Part shown: piece by piece, positions 9,805 through 18,110 of the stretch
Layout: every line of letters starts with the position of its first letter
How positions within the stretch are numbered: position 1 is the first letter of the stretch
NCBI GenBank assembly: GCA_949752745.1
Contig: OX457029.1
Coordinates: 13,146,039 to 13,210,038 of the forward strand
Direction: 5' to 3'
Origin: Protula sp. h YS-2021
Taxonomy: Eukaryota; Annelida; Polychaeta; Sabellida; Serpulidae
Length of the DNA: 64,000 nucleotides
Program-made: the position numbers and the translations under genes
Notes under the pieces: model-generated
What the model was told of the DNA's origin: nothing
Database searches by the model: none
Seen by the model: the letters and a program-made list of their open reading frames with translations, nothing else

Positions 9805-9966
9805 CATAACAATGACCCGGAAGCCAGCCTCCCGCAGCTCCTCCTTGTGCTTCACCATCAGGTCGTAGCTGATGATGTTCACGTGACCGGAAGTGCTGCT
9901 CTCCTTACCGCTCACCACCACATTGATCGTCTGCGGGTCGACACTCGGAAGCCACGCGAGGATTTG
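9805..9966 (-). CDS. SMARCAL1: SMARCAL1 RecA1 exon between motifs Ia and II
   Basis: 162 bp, 54 codons, phase 0 at both ends. The acceptor TTTGTTGCAG precedes CAAATCC and the donor is ATG/GTAAGT. It reads QILAWLPSVDPQTINVVVSG, KESSTSGHVNIISYDLMVKH, KEELREAGFRVIVM, matching the family's [20 protein letters not shown] to FKVVII segment. It joins the previous exon at W-R-E/Q-I-L and continues directly into DESH in the next. Its 3' part is the template for the tandem copies at 9070-9745. Confidence 0.92.
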
Positions 9967-10299
9967 CTGCAACAAATTCAATTTTTGACCTAAGGCATGG
10001 GTCTGAAAGCACAATTATACTTAATTAATGCTTGTTTTGTTTAGTTTTATAAACTTGATAAAACACTCAGATAGTTTTATTTTCACCATCTGATAATGTA
10101 TTCAAATGCCGTTATTGGTTATTTTGCGCAGTTGCTCTATAGAGAGAGTCCAGAAAATTGTAACATGCATCGCAATATGTTAATGCAACTGACAGTCGAG
10201 CGCCTTCGTCTGAAAGTCCCTTTACACGCCCCATCCTGCACACAACAGATCCGCCACATTCCTAATCAGCTGATCCATTATAGCTATCACAGATCCGTC
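9967..10299 (-). other. SMARCAL1: SMARCAL1 intron, unique part
   Basis: Intron sequence 3' of the minisatellite. Nothing recognised. Confidence 0.6.
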
Positions 10300-10530
10300 A
10301 AATACTTAATTGACAGATCTGCCATATGATTAACTGACAGATCCACCATATGCTTAAGTGACAGATCCGCAATATACTTATCTGACAGATCCGCCATATA
10401 ATTAACTGACAGATCCATCATATACATATCTGACAGATCCGCCACATACTTACCTGACAGATCTACTATATGATTAAGTGACAGATCTGATATATGCTTA
10501 AAAGACAGATCCGCCATATGCCACGCGGAC
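10300..10530 (-). repeat. 27-bp minisatellite in SMARCAL1 intron
   Basis: About eight to nine units of 27 bp around the word GACAGATCCGCCATAT. Because 27 is a multiple of three, the reverse strand stays open and reads a nine-residue repeat of the type MADLSxKYI. It lies just downstream of the motif I exon, whose donor at 10575 splices it out. I see no reason to think the repeat peptide is made. Confidence 0.85.
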
Positions 10531-10575
10531 AGACCCCTTCAAAGTTTTGAAGACCAGTTTAGCCTTTGAACTGAC

Positions 10576-10726
10576 CTCTCTCCAGGCAAAACGCACGGAA
10601 CTCGGCACAACCACGAGCAATGGCCACTCTGAGCGATAATAAGAGGCCACACACAAGGCCTGTAGCGTCTTCCCTAGCCCCATGTCGTCTGCTATCAACA
10701 CACGCCCTTGGTGGTAAATCGCGAAA
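10576..10726 (-). CDS. SMARCAL1: SMARCAL1 exon carrying helicase motifs I and Ia
   Basis: 151 bp. The acceptor TGTTTTAG precedes TTTCGCG and the donor is GAG/GTCAGT. The single first base completes Asn with the preceding exon (AA + T), giving [20 protein letters not shown] then [20 protein letters not shown] is the Walker A/motif I of SNF2 ATPases, and [13 protein letters not shown] is motif Ia. Fifty codons after the split base. Agreement with vertebrate SMARCAL1 ([15 protein letters not shown]) is what identifies the gene and separates it from ZRANB3 together with the HARP exons. Confidence 0.95.
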
Positions 10727-11043
10727 CTAAAACACAAACACATTATCTCCCTATCTTTTACCTTTTTTTTTTTTTTTTGTACAGACGAAATAAGAAATGC
10801 TTTTTTGGTCGGTTAATAACGCTGCACCGTATTACTACCATAAAAACTCCATTATATAACAAAGGTTGTTAGAGAAAAAATTCTTATAAGGCAATGTGCT
10901 GTTTGGTCCTTATTTTTGACAACAGAACTGCATTACAGCAACCCCCCCCCCCCCACAACCACGCTGAGCTAAGTTTCGAGAAACAATTTAACAGTACAAG
11001 AATAATACCGTTCTATGCTGACATAAAATTTTGAAAACCTCAC
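10727..11043 (-). other. SMARCAL1: SMARCAL1 intron
   Basis: Contains T-run 10763-10778 and C-run 10942-10954. No other feature seen. Confidence 0.7.
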
Positions 11044-11227
11044 TTGACCCCGTCGCGTTGAAACGGCATCAGAGTAGCGACCAGCTTGCCGTCCACAGCT
11101 GATAGGTCGGCATCGGTCACGTGACACCCGCTGACCTTGCCCTGCAGCACGTGACTAAAAGCTGACAGCACGCTGCGTGGCAGTGGCTCCACTGATACCT
11201 GCCCTCCCAAACCGCGGATGTGCTGCA
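11044..11227 (-). CDS. SMARCAL1: SMARCAL1 exon, HARP end and start of ATPase domain
   Basis: 184 bp. The acceptor TTATCTTTTCAG precedes TG-CAG-CAC and the donor is GTCAA/GTGAGG. With the preceding A, TG makes Met: L-M-Q-H-I-R-G-L-G-G. It ends ...VDGKLVATLMPFQRDGV(N), the canonical lead-in to the SNF2 ATPase domain (family: LVSNLMPFQRAGVNFAI). Both split codons resolve sensibly, which supports the boundaries. Confidence 0.92.
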
Positions 11228-11813
11228 CTGAAAAGATAAGCCACCCCAAACCGGAAGTTAAAAAGAAAACGTTTCATGTGCAGTATACGTGCGAACTAAC
11301 AAGATATATATATAGGACGACCACTTAAATGGGACCACCTTACAAATAGAACCATTTTAGATACTAAAAGAGCCACACATATTGGATCGGGCCCGAAATC
11401 ACTTTAGTTTACTCTTTCAGCGGGCTCTATTTCCGAAGTACGAAGTTAGTCAAGACCATCTGATGACAGCATCCCTTTGACCCTGGGTCAGAACCGAGAA
11501 ATTCAAATCCCCGTGTAATCATTTAAAAAAAAAGAAGAAGAAATCTCCCAGAAACAAATATATGAGCAATTCATATTTATTATATTGCAATTCTCTTCTA
11601 TTTCTACATATGGTAAGTCAGATAAGAGGAGGAGAGGGGAGGGAGGGGGTGGGGTGGGGAGTTTAGAAGCATTTTTAAATCCGTATGTGCAGCCGACAGA
11701 AAGTCACCACACTAAATAGATCAGCATGGGATTCAAATATTTAGCAAGAAAAATGTTAAGTAGTACTAGTTGCCCGTAGAGTGCTATTCGGGGTACTCTT
11801 GCAGGATACTTAC
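11228..11813 (-). other. SMARCAL1: SMARCAL1 intron
   Basis: AT-rich, with a G-rich GGAGGGGA tract at 11625-11660. Nothing else recognised. Confidence 0.6.
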
Positions 11814-11864
11814 TGAGCTTTGAGTATTCACTAAGATGAAAGCACCACTTCTTAGTCACGGGAT
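11814..11864 (-). CDS. SMARCAL1: SMARCAL1 HARP micro-exon
   Basis: 51 bp. The acceptor TTGTGATTTCAG precedes AT-CCC and the donor is CTCA/GTAAGT. With the upstream G it reads DPVTKKWCFHLSEYSKL plus one base, matching the HARP motif (YDPKTRKWNFxLxEYxxL). Phase in 1, phase out 1. The conserved Trp, Phe and Tyr of HARP are present. Confidence 0.9.
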
Positions 11865-12235
11865 CTGAAATCACAAGGGTTCAACGTTGAAAGACAGAAA
11901 TCTTGTTTGTTCTTGTATACATGTGTGTGCCTATATGTGTGTATTATTATTACCATTTTAATTCTTTTTTTTTTTCTGAAAAGATTGGACGTGATTGAAA
12001 AAAACGCACGTGATTGATCACAAAGCCGAAGTCATGAAACTTAAGAAGTTAAAAAATGGAAGTTAACTGTATACAAATTGTAATTTGGTGGGAAAGTCTG
12101 TAGGTAACGATAACAAATCGCAAACTCCTTGCACCGGAAACCCCTCCATCCCATACCCAAAAATTCCCCATCCCCCTCCCCTCAACCACCCCCCCTCCCC
12201 CAACCCTCTCAGTCAAATATCGCAGCATGGCTCAC
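11865..12235 (-). other. SMARCAL1: SMARCAL1 intron
   Basis: C-rich block at 12165-12205. A proline-rich open frame on the forward strand here is compositional and antisense. Confidence 0.6.
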
Positions 12236-12299
12236 CGTACTGCTTGCTGATCATGGATTTGAAGATTTCTACCAGTGCAGCGCTGTAGCCAACATCCAC
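12236..12299 (-). CDS. SMARCAL1: SMARCAL1 HARP exon
   Basis: 64 bp. The acceptor GTTGGGGCAG precedes GTG-GAT-GTT and the donor is TACG/GTGAGC. It reads VDVGYSAALVEIFKSMISKQ then Y and the first base of Asp. It matches the first half of the HARP fold, the annealing-helicase-specific module. Together with the preceding RERFQ and the following DPVTKKW it forms one complete HARP repeat. Confidence 0.92.
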
Positions 12300-12845
12300 C
12301 TGCCCCAACAAATCCGAAAAAAAACACCGCCCATGTCACGCTTCAGCATGTTATAACGGGCAGCCTCGACCGTCTTGACAGCCTATCGACATCCGTTATT
12401 GTTGTTATTGTTGTTGCTGTTGTTATTATTACAGGCAACCAATGGATTTGAGCCAGGGCTTCACAAAATTTTCTGATAGCCATTCGGACGAGCTACTCAG
12501 ATTATTAATTTTCTACTGGTTTCTGCTGTGCTAAGGGGTATACAGAACACACCTTTCTTCCCATTACAGAGTTTCCTCCCCGCCTCCCCCCCCCCCCCCT
12601 TACGGCGTGCCGATTGTACCTATTTGACCCCACTGATTTGAAGCAATCAATGTTTGACGCCATTTTTTAAACAAATTCCATCTCGTATTTAAGTCTAACA
12701 ATTAAAATGTAGTTATAAATATCAATCGATTGCAGCGGAAATTTATCTGTTTCTTAAAAATTGATCAATGCAAAAAAAAAAAAAAAAGCTCAAAGAATCA
12801 ATCAAAATAAATAAATAAATACATCGAAACAAATGAATGAATAAT
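12300..12845 (-). other. SMARCAL1: SMARCAL1 intron
   Basis: Contains a GTTATT-type repeat near 12399-12430, a C-run at 12588-12598 and an A-run at 12771-12786. Nothing coding seen. Confidence 0.6.
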
Positions 12846-12964
12846 TGGCACATACGTGAAACTTTTTGCTACATTGTATTACAATAACTGGCACACACCT
12901 GAAACCTTTCCTTAGAATAACTGACACATACCTGAAACCTTTCCTTAGAATAACTGACACATAC
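12846..12964 (-). repeat. 33-bp tandem copies of a SMARCAL1 exon/donor boundary
   Basis: The 3' end of the 12965-13081 exon and its donor (GAAAGGTTTCAG/GTATGTGTCAG) recurs every 33 bp: CCTGAAACC on the forward strand at 12964 (real), 12931 and 12898. An older diverged copy (GTGAAACTTTTT) lies near 12855. The copies preserve the splice donor GTATGT (GTGTGT in the third). Since 33 is a multiple of three, use of an outer donor would add 11 residues per unit without frameshift. Confidence 0.85.
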
Positions 12965-13081
12965 CTGAAACCTTTCTCTAGACACCAGAACGCACTTCCC
13001 TTTGACGGACGATAATGGGAAATTCTTCCCTGGGGATGAGTCAGCGTTCACTGAAGTCTGCACTGAATGATCTCTTGATTT
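12965..13081 (-). CDS. SMARCAL1: SMARCAL1 exon leading into HARP
   Basis: 117 bp, 39 codons, phase 0 to phase 0. The probable acceptor is GTATCGAAG before AAA-TCA and the donor is CAG/GTATGT. It reads a Ser-rich linker, then SSVKGKCVLVSRERFQ, the start of a HARP motif (KGxCxxxxxERFxV). The 5' boundary is chosen because it keeps phase with the first exon. The 3' boundary is ambiguous because of the tandem donors. Confidence 0.82.
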
Positions 13082-13866
13082 CTTCGATACAAAACAAACA
13101 TAAACTAGAATAGGAAATCGGTTCGGGCCCAGGATGAAACGTCCAAAGAATGTAATCCCTAAAGTTAACAACAGAGATGGTGATAGAAACTGAAATTAAT
13201 ATCGTATTGTTTAAAATAAGAATTCTGAAGCAAATAAGAAACCATATAATTTTTGATAGACCAGTCCGGAATAGACTACCGATAAACTGAAAGTCGCAGA
13301 AGTTATATAAAAATTAAAAAAATACCATTCTCCTATCAAAGAGTGAAACATAGTTTGACAATGTAGATTCTTCTCTTTTTACAAGCGGAAAGTAAAAACG
13401 TGTTTTTTTTTTTGTTTTGTTTTTTTTTTTTGGGGGGGGGGGGGTTCTTCTTTTTTTTTTCTTTTTTTCTTTTTTTTTTGAAATGTCGGTAGTTCAGTGT
13501 TGATAGCCTGCCGATGTTTAATTTTTTTAAACGTGATTTTTTTTTCTGTTACTATTTGTTTCTAAGGCAGCGAAAAGAATTCTTTGTGCAGGCACAATCC
13601 TAAAATAGCCTACCAAAAAATATCTTGTTTCTTATTTTAAATACTACAGTGTTAATTGCAAATTACTCTTTAAATATCATGTAAGAAAGTGAATTTTGAC
13701 CAAGCTCCATCAGGTAAGTTTTTCGTCAATTTCAAAACAGCCGCCATTGAACGGCATTTATTCCTGTAACCAAATTTACCCTTGCGAAATAGCGGTCTTG
13801 CAACATGCTAATCTGGTATTGAAGCTATCTAAAAAAACGTCAGCTTCCAGAACCATCCCTGCTTAC
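13082..13866 (-). other. SMARCAL1: SMARCAL1 first intron
   Basis: Long T- and G-runs at 13402-13480. Otherwise AT-rich with nothing recognised. Confidence 0.6.
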
Positions 13867-14247
13867 CTGATGTAAAGTTTGTGGCTGGCCTCTGCTGCTG
13901 ATTGCTTGTGGCTTGGTGTACGGAGAGCTACCAATAGCAGCTGACGGCAATGTCCTTTGACCAATGGCCGTCGCTTGTTTCCGTGACTCACTTTGACTCG
14001 TGAAGCTCTGAACGAGTGTCTTTGCAGCTGTCTTGGGATAAAACCCAGTTGATGAAGCCACGGGATGATCCCGACCAGTCTGGTGATTCCGAGGCGATGA
14101 CGTCACGACGGCTCGATGGGCGGGACTTAATGTGGACGGCGCCGAGGGCCTGTCAATCACCTGCTGCTGCTTGGCAGCGCGCAGGGCCAGCGCTTTGCGT
14201 CGGCTCTCTTCCATGCGGCGCCTTTGATCCTCCGTCAGTGACGTCAT
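13867..14247 (-). CDS. SMARCAL1: SMARCAL1 first coding exon, RPA-binding motif
   Basis: 381 bp, 127 codons, donor CAG/GTAAGC. It starts MTSLTEDQRRRMEESRRKAL then ALRAAKQQQ, matching the family's [25 protein letters not shown] RPA32-binding helix, which brings the enzyme to stalled forks. This ATG is chosen because it aligns with the family start. An in-frame upstream ATG at 14307 would add 20 unrelated residues. The remainder is a Ser/Thr/Pro/Gln-rich linker without domains, normal for the family. Its GC content is higher than surrounding introns. Confidence 0.9.
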
Positions 14248-14275
14248 CGCCACTGATGACGCAGCAGTGACGTCA
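14098..14275. promoter_or_regulatory. Cluster of three CRE/ATF palindromes at SMARCAL1 start
   Basis: The perfect octamer TGACGTCA occurs at 14098-14105, 14239-14246 and 14268-14275. The middle one overlaps the start codon of SMARCAL1 on the reverse strand. CRE/ATF sites are typical of TATA-less housekeeping promoters. Whether the transcription start is close enough is not shown by the sequence. Confidence 0.5.
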
Positions 14276-15339
14276 CTCACGAGCCGTATATATCTATATA
14301 CTGTCACACAGGCGTATTGAAGGTAATCGTTGGGCGCTATCTACCCATCCTTAAATTTGAGCAGACAGAAATTGTGTCATCAGTTTGTCCTACTTCGGAA
14401 TACTACTCTTCTTTCTAACTATATATACCTTGTAAGTATATAGAAAATTAGAAGTTTTAATATTCGAGTGACTGACCACCAACAGTGGTTCCCGTGTATA
14501 CCAACACCGGGTATAACGACACGGATAACGACACCGTACATAACTACACTTGGATATTACGACACTCCGACGTAATGACATGATTTTCTGGACCAACTGA
14601 ATGTCTCTGCATCGAGAATCCACTATATTATAATATTGACATTGTTAAAAAAAATACCAAAATAATCTTAACACTCAAGAGTCGATACAGTAAAATCTCC
14701 ATATAATAAAAGCAACCAGTCATTACCCGAGTCACGTGACTGATATATGGGAAATGGATTTTCCTGAGCACTATAAATCGCATACAACGAACGCCTTTGG
14801 GACAGGGAACAAGTTAGTATACAGAGGTGTACTCAAACCCAGGTAAATTATGGAAGAATGGTAGAAAATATGGGAGTTGGGGCAAGGAAATGTCTCTCTA
14901 ACAGCGAATAAGGAACAGATCAGGTTTCTTAACTCGGTTTCACAGTTAACAGACCACAAATGATGAAATAAATAGCACTGTTTTCATAATACCTCAAACC
15001 CTGTTCAATAACAACCAATGCTGCACAAACCTGGCTGACGATCACATCGATCAACAATAACCTAATCCGCTCCCCTGCCTCCACCCCCAGCCGTCCTCCC
15101 CCCTCGTCCCCCCCCCCACCCAGTCCCCTAACGAGCAATGCTTCACAAACCCGGCTGACGACGCCCACATCGATCAACAACAATAAATGACCACCCACAT
15201 GTGAATTATGAACCAATAAGCAACGCAAATAAAGATCATTTAGCAAAGTTATTTTCACATTTTCTTCGGTCAATTAAAAAATACATTTGATTTTTGTTGT
15301 TTTTTTTTTTTTTTTTTTTTTTTGTCAACGGTACAGTTA
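14276..15339. other. Intergenic between SMARCAL1 and GT61 gene
   Basis: The two genes are divergent here. The stretch contains an ACGACAC-type short repeat (14505-14575), a pogo-like TIR word TACAGTAAAATCTCCATATA at 14689, a short duplication (CACAAACC.GGCTGACGA near 15025 and 15147), C-rich DNA at 15080-15125, and a T-run at 15300-15323. No gene recognised. Confidence 0.5.
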
Positions 15340-15543
15340 GGGCAGGGTACAAGCAAAGAAAACTAAACGCATCTTGCTTTCAATTCTATCGTTTTACTGT
15401 CATAGCTTCAGTTTTTCTTCAGTTTGGAAACAGGGCAGGTCGGCCGGTTAAAATGCAAAGAAAACTAAGGACATGTTGTCCTTTCTTCTTGGTCGTTTTT
15501 GTCTTAGCTTCAGTTTTCTACATAACAGCAATATGTCCCTTCA
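15340..15543 (+). repeat. 102-bp tandem duplication spanning the GT61 gene start
   Basis: GCAAAGAAAACTAA at 15353 recurs at 15455, and the next ~60 bases (to TAGCTTCAGTTTT) stay similar. The offset is 102 bp, in frame (34 codons). At the position of the start ATG (15453) the upstream copy has AAG. So the membrane-anchor coding segment is present twice, but only the downstream copy has a start codon. Confidence 0.75.
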
Positions 15544-16862
15544 ACGCAACGGATACAAACAGAAATAGTACAATCGCTACAAAAGTAGGCATAAAGGTAG
15601 TGCAAAACAATGCGCGTAAAACGATTGGTGAATTCCACGAGGCTAACAGCACAACCGTGGTCGGCATAATACATCGTCGCCCAAATCGGGACCATACAAA
15701 GAGCAGAAGGACGGACATTATAACGAGCCTGCAAGAACAAAAGAAGTATAAGCTTTCCGGCGTGATAATTTTGAAAAACCTTTGCCTTGAGGCGGAAAGT
15801 GGCGGCAAGCGACTGGTGGTCTACAATGCCGCTTTTGATGGCGTTCGTTCTGTTCAAGGACCTCGTCGCCATAGCAAATGGTTGATACACTTCACCACAC
15901 GCAGCGCGCCCCAAACGCATACATTCAGCAAGGCACACGCCTATTTCGTGCATTACACATTTTATGGAAATCTCCACCACTTCTGGTCTGATACTTTCAC
16001 CGGGCTCTTCGCCAGCATGAAAATAGTCGGTGACTATTCGAACGGTCGGGCACTAGCAGACGACATCCATGTCCTGTGTGGTGCGTACGACTATCACCAG
16101 CGGTGCCCGGCGGGCAAACTGGATCAGAACAAGAAACAGCTGAGCGAATCCTTCCTGGAGTTACTCGGCATCACTTACAACGATGTCTACAAGACCATTC
16201 CCGATAATACATGCTACAGGATGGCAGTCATGGGGTATCCCAAAGCGGCCATTGTCCCTGGACAACTCGAGGGCATTATCCTTCAGAAGTTGAATATCAG
16301 CCAAAGCAGGTGCTTGCCACGTGACACGCCGCACGTGATCATCCAGCTACGGCGGTATCGATCGATATCGAACGCGGACGACGCGCGTCTCTACCTACAG
16401 AGGGCGCTTCCAACCGCCTCCGTGCGGATGATCCACTTTGAGGATATCCCGATGAGCGAACAAATCCAGCTGGCGCACTGCTGTGACGTACTGATTGGAG
16501 TACACGGGGCTGGGCTGGAGCACCATCGCTTTATGATGCCAACAACTGGTCTCATTCAGATCGGCTGGAAGGGCTGGCCTGTAAGGGTATACGACCAAAT
16601 GGCGAAAAAGCGCTCGATGCATGCGTCTAACATCGGTGACTGCGATGCTCATCTCAATGAACACTCGTGGAAAAAGTACTTCGAAGACAACCCGCAATAT
16701 CGTAACAAATCTAAAGGAAGTATTCTCAAATTAGCAGAGAAAATTTCGCCGAAGAGTTTGCGTGAAAACATTTGGAAATACGCAAACTGTGAAGTAAACA
16801 TCACTGAACTTATTAACAAGGTAAACGAACTACTCAATAAAATACAAACTAAAAAAATATAG
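15453..16862 (+). CDS. GT61-family glycosyltransferase, type II membrane protein
   Basis: 469 aa, single exon. The N-terminus MQRKLRTCCPFFLVVFVLAS is a short basic tail and a hydrophobic signal anchor (about residues 8-27), as in Golgi/ER type II enzymes. The C-terminal half carries the GT61 (DUF563) signature, with VLIGVHGAGLEHHRFMMP (His at residue ~351), HYTFYGNLHHFWSDT and HVIIQLRRYR. The family includes EOGT and POMGNT2 (protein O-linked glycan GlcNAc transfer) and plant xylosyltransferases. Substrate cannot be assigned here. Several NxS/T sites lie in the stem. An in-frame upstream ATG at 15294 leads through a poly-Phe stretch from a T-run and the duplicated anchor, so I prefer 15453. 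It has no introns, unlike SMARCAL1 next door, and is followed by AATAAA and an A-run, so a retrocopy origin is possible. The frame is fully open. Confidence 0.88.
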   Translation: MQRKLRTCCPFFLVVFVLASVFYITAICPFNATDTNRNSTIATKVGIKVVQNNARKTIGEFHEANSTTVVGIIHRRPNRDHTKSRRTDIITSLQEQKKYKLSGVIILKNLCLEAESGGKRLVVYNAAFDGVRSVQGPRRHSKWLIHFTTRSAPQTHTFSKAHAYFVHYTFYGNLHHFWSDTFTGLFASMKIVGDYSNGRALADDIHVLCGAYDYHQRCPAGKLDQNKKQLSESFLELLGITYNDVYKTIPDNTCYRMAVMGYPKAAIVPGQLEGIILQKLNISQSRCLPRDTPHVIIQLRRYRSISNADDARLYLQRALPTASVRMIHFEDIPMSEQIQLAHCCDVLIGVHGAGLEHHRFMMPTTGLIQIGWKGWPVRVYDQMAKKRSMHASNIGDCDAHLNEHSWKKYFEDNPQYRNKSKGSILKLAEKISPKSLRENIWKYANCEVNITELINKVNELLNKIQTKKI

Positions 16863-16889
16863 GCACGTGAAAAATTAAAAAAAAAAAAA
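16836..16889 (+). terminator. Poly(A) signal and genomic A-run after GT61 gene
   Basis: AATAAA at 16836-16841 lies inside the last codons. A 13-base A-run follows at 16877-16889, about 36 bases later. This is either a real compact 3' end or the fossil poly(A) tail of a retrocopy. Confidence 0.45.
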
Positions 16890-17619
16890 GAATTTATTTA
16901 ACACGTTTGTTTGGGTAACAAAAATCATTCACAGGACACGACTGAATTTCGTTTTCACAGGGCACATAAAACTGGAAATTCAAGTTACAGTGTCGAAAAT
17001 GTAATCCACCTGCTGACAGATTTGCTTGAATATATTGTTCGCTTGATGCGCACATATCTCACACACTACATTATTGAAGGTAGTAATTTCCAGTCATGAA
17101 ATCTAATAAGAGATCACCTCAGGGCTTTACACTGACTGCCCGACCTGCCTGGGTAGGTAAAACGTCGGGTCGGGCTCACATCCGCCCGCCCGGGCAGCGG
17201 TCGGAGGAGGGGGGCTGTAGCAAAAGATGAAGAGACATTGAGTATGGTGCCTGAGCGGTGTTTTTGTGAAGAATAAAAGCCATTATTTAAGCACAATTTT
17301 GTTTGAAATGACGTCAGTTTCGGGTTACTCCCCAGGTAATTATAAATTGGGTGGGACGGGTGGGGGGGGGGGGGGCAGGGAGCAGATTTGAGATATGACT
17401 TGAAATAGGTGGAGGGATTTAGTGGTTTAGCACGTAAAGAGAGCGCAGTCGAGCAAAAAGATCGAGCAAAAAGATCTGTTAACCTGTCTCCAAGACCGGG
17501 CATGTGTTAAAAAACGTTAACTTAAAGCCCCTATGGTACGATTAACATCGAGTTTCAGCAAAACCCGCCCACATGCTTTAGTTGAACACTATTTACAAGA
17601 TATATAATACGACGGTGAT
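16890..17619. other. Intergenic, nothing recognised
   Basis: Includes G-run 17361-17374 and GC-rich CCCGCCCGGGC-type DNA at 17150-17215. No gene seen. Confidence 0.5.
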
Positions 17620-18110
17620 AAAAGAAAAAAGTCAAAGTCAAGCGGTACCCGAGAGAGGTCATGAGAGGTCACCAAAATCGGCCTCAAAGGACAAAATCTG
17701 ATCCATCAGTATCTGACCATGACCTTTGGCGGAATCACAAGACCTACCGTCACGATAGTGTATAAGCTAACCTATTCAAAGTCCAGCCTTGACCTTGAAT
17801 GACCACACAGGGGGAAAAACAAATTTAACAAGTCCCAGAGATGACCCACATGAATGCTCGCCCCGCGTTCCTTCAAAATCCGTTCATGGGCTATTGCGAA
17901 AGCGTGTCCCCAAGTCCTACCCTTACCAGGGTGTCGTGACCTTGAAAACTAACTTAAGGTCACAAAATCTAATCATCCAAGATCAGTACTTAAAGCCCGT
18001 TCTCAGGTTTTACCGGAATTGTTATGACAAGAAGAGCGTGGCGCACGAGCGAAAAAGTCAAAAACATCATGACTCCGCCCCCCCCCCCCGACCTATTCAG
18101 GACCAGGGAT
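17620..18110. repeat. Putative interspersed repeat with TGACCTTGAA / AAGGTCA motifs
   Basis: GTCAAAGTCAAGCGG, GGTCATGAGAGGTCACC, TGACCATGACC, CTTGACCTTGAATGACC and TGACCTTGAAAACTAACTTA lie in quick succession, a pattern typical of a dispersed non-coding repeat. No frame is convincing. Confidence 0.4.

Larger units (their letters stand above)
495..14247 (-). other. SMARCAL1: SMARCAL1 (HARP) gene span, incompletely visible
   Basis: SMARCAL1 is an SNF2-family annealing helicase. It is recruited by RPA to stalled replication forks and rewinds or remodels DNA there. Ten exons are recognised by protein similarity to the vertebrate family, consensus splice sites and matching intron phases. The first eight sum to 1176 bp, exactly 392 codons with no frame break, covering the RPA-binding N-terminus, HARP module and RecA1 motifs I-II. 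The last two give the C-terminal tail. About 250 codons between motif II and the C-terminus (rest of RecA1 and RecA2) are not visible between 8790 and 1113. That interval contains a 200-N assembly gap, a 2.2-kb satellite array and an inserted integrase fragment. The gene is either interrupted by the gap or damaged. Three of its exon boundaries carry tandem copies (listed separately). Confidence 0.9.

Noticed and set aside
12085..12356. Forward proline-rich frames
   Set aside because: Antisense to the HARP exon and a C-rich intron tract.
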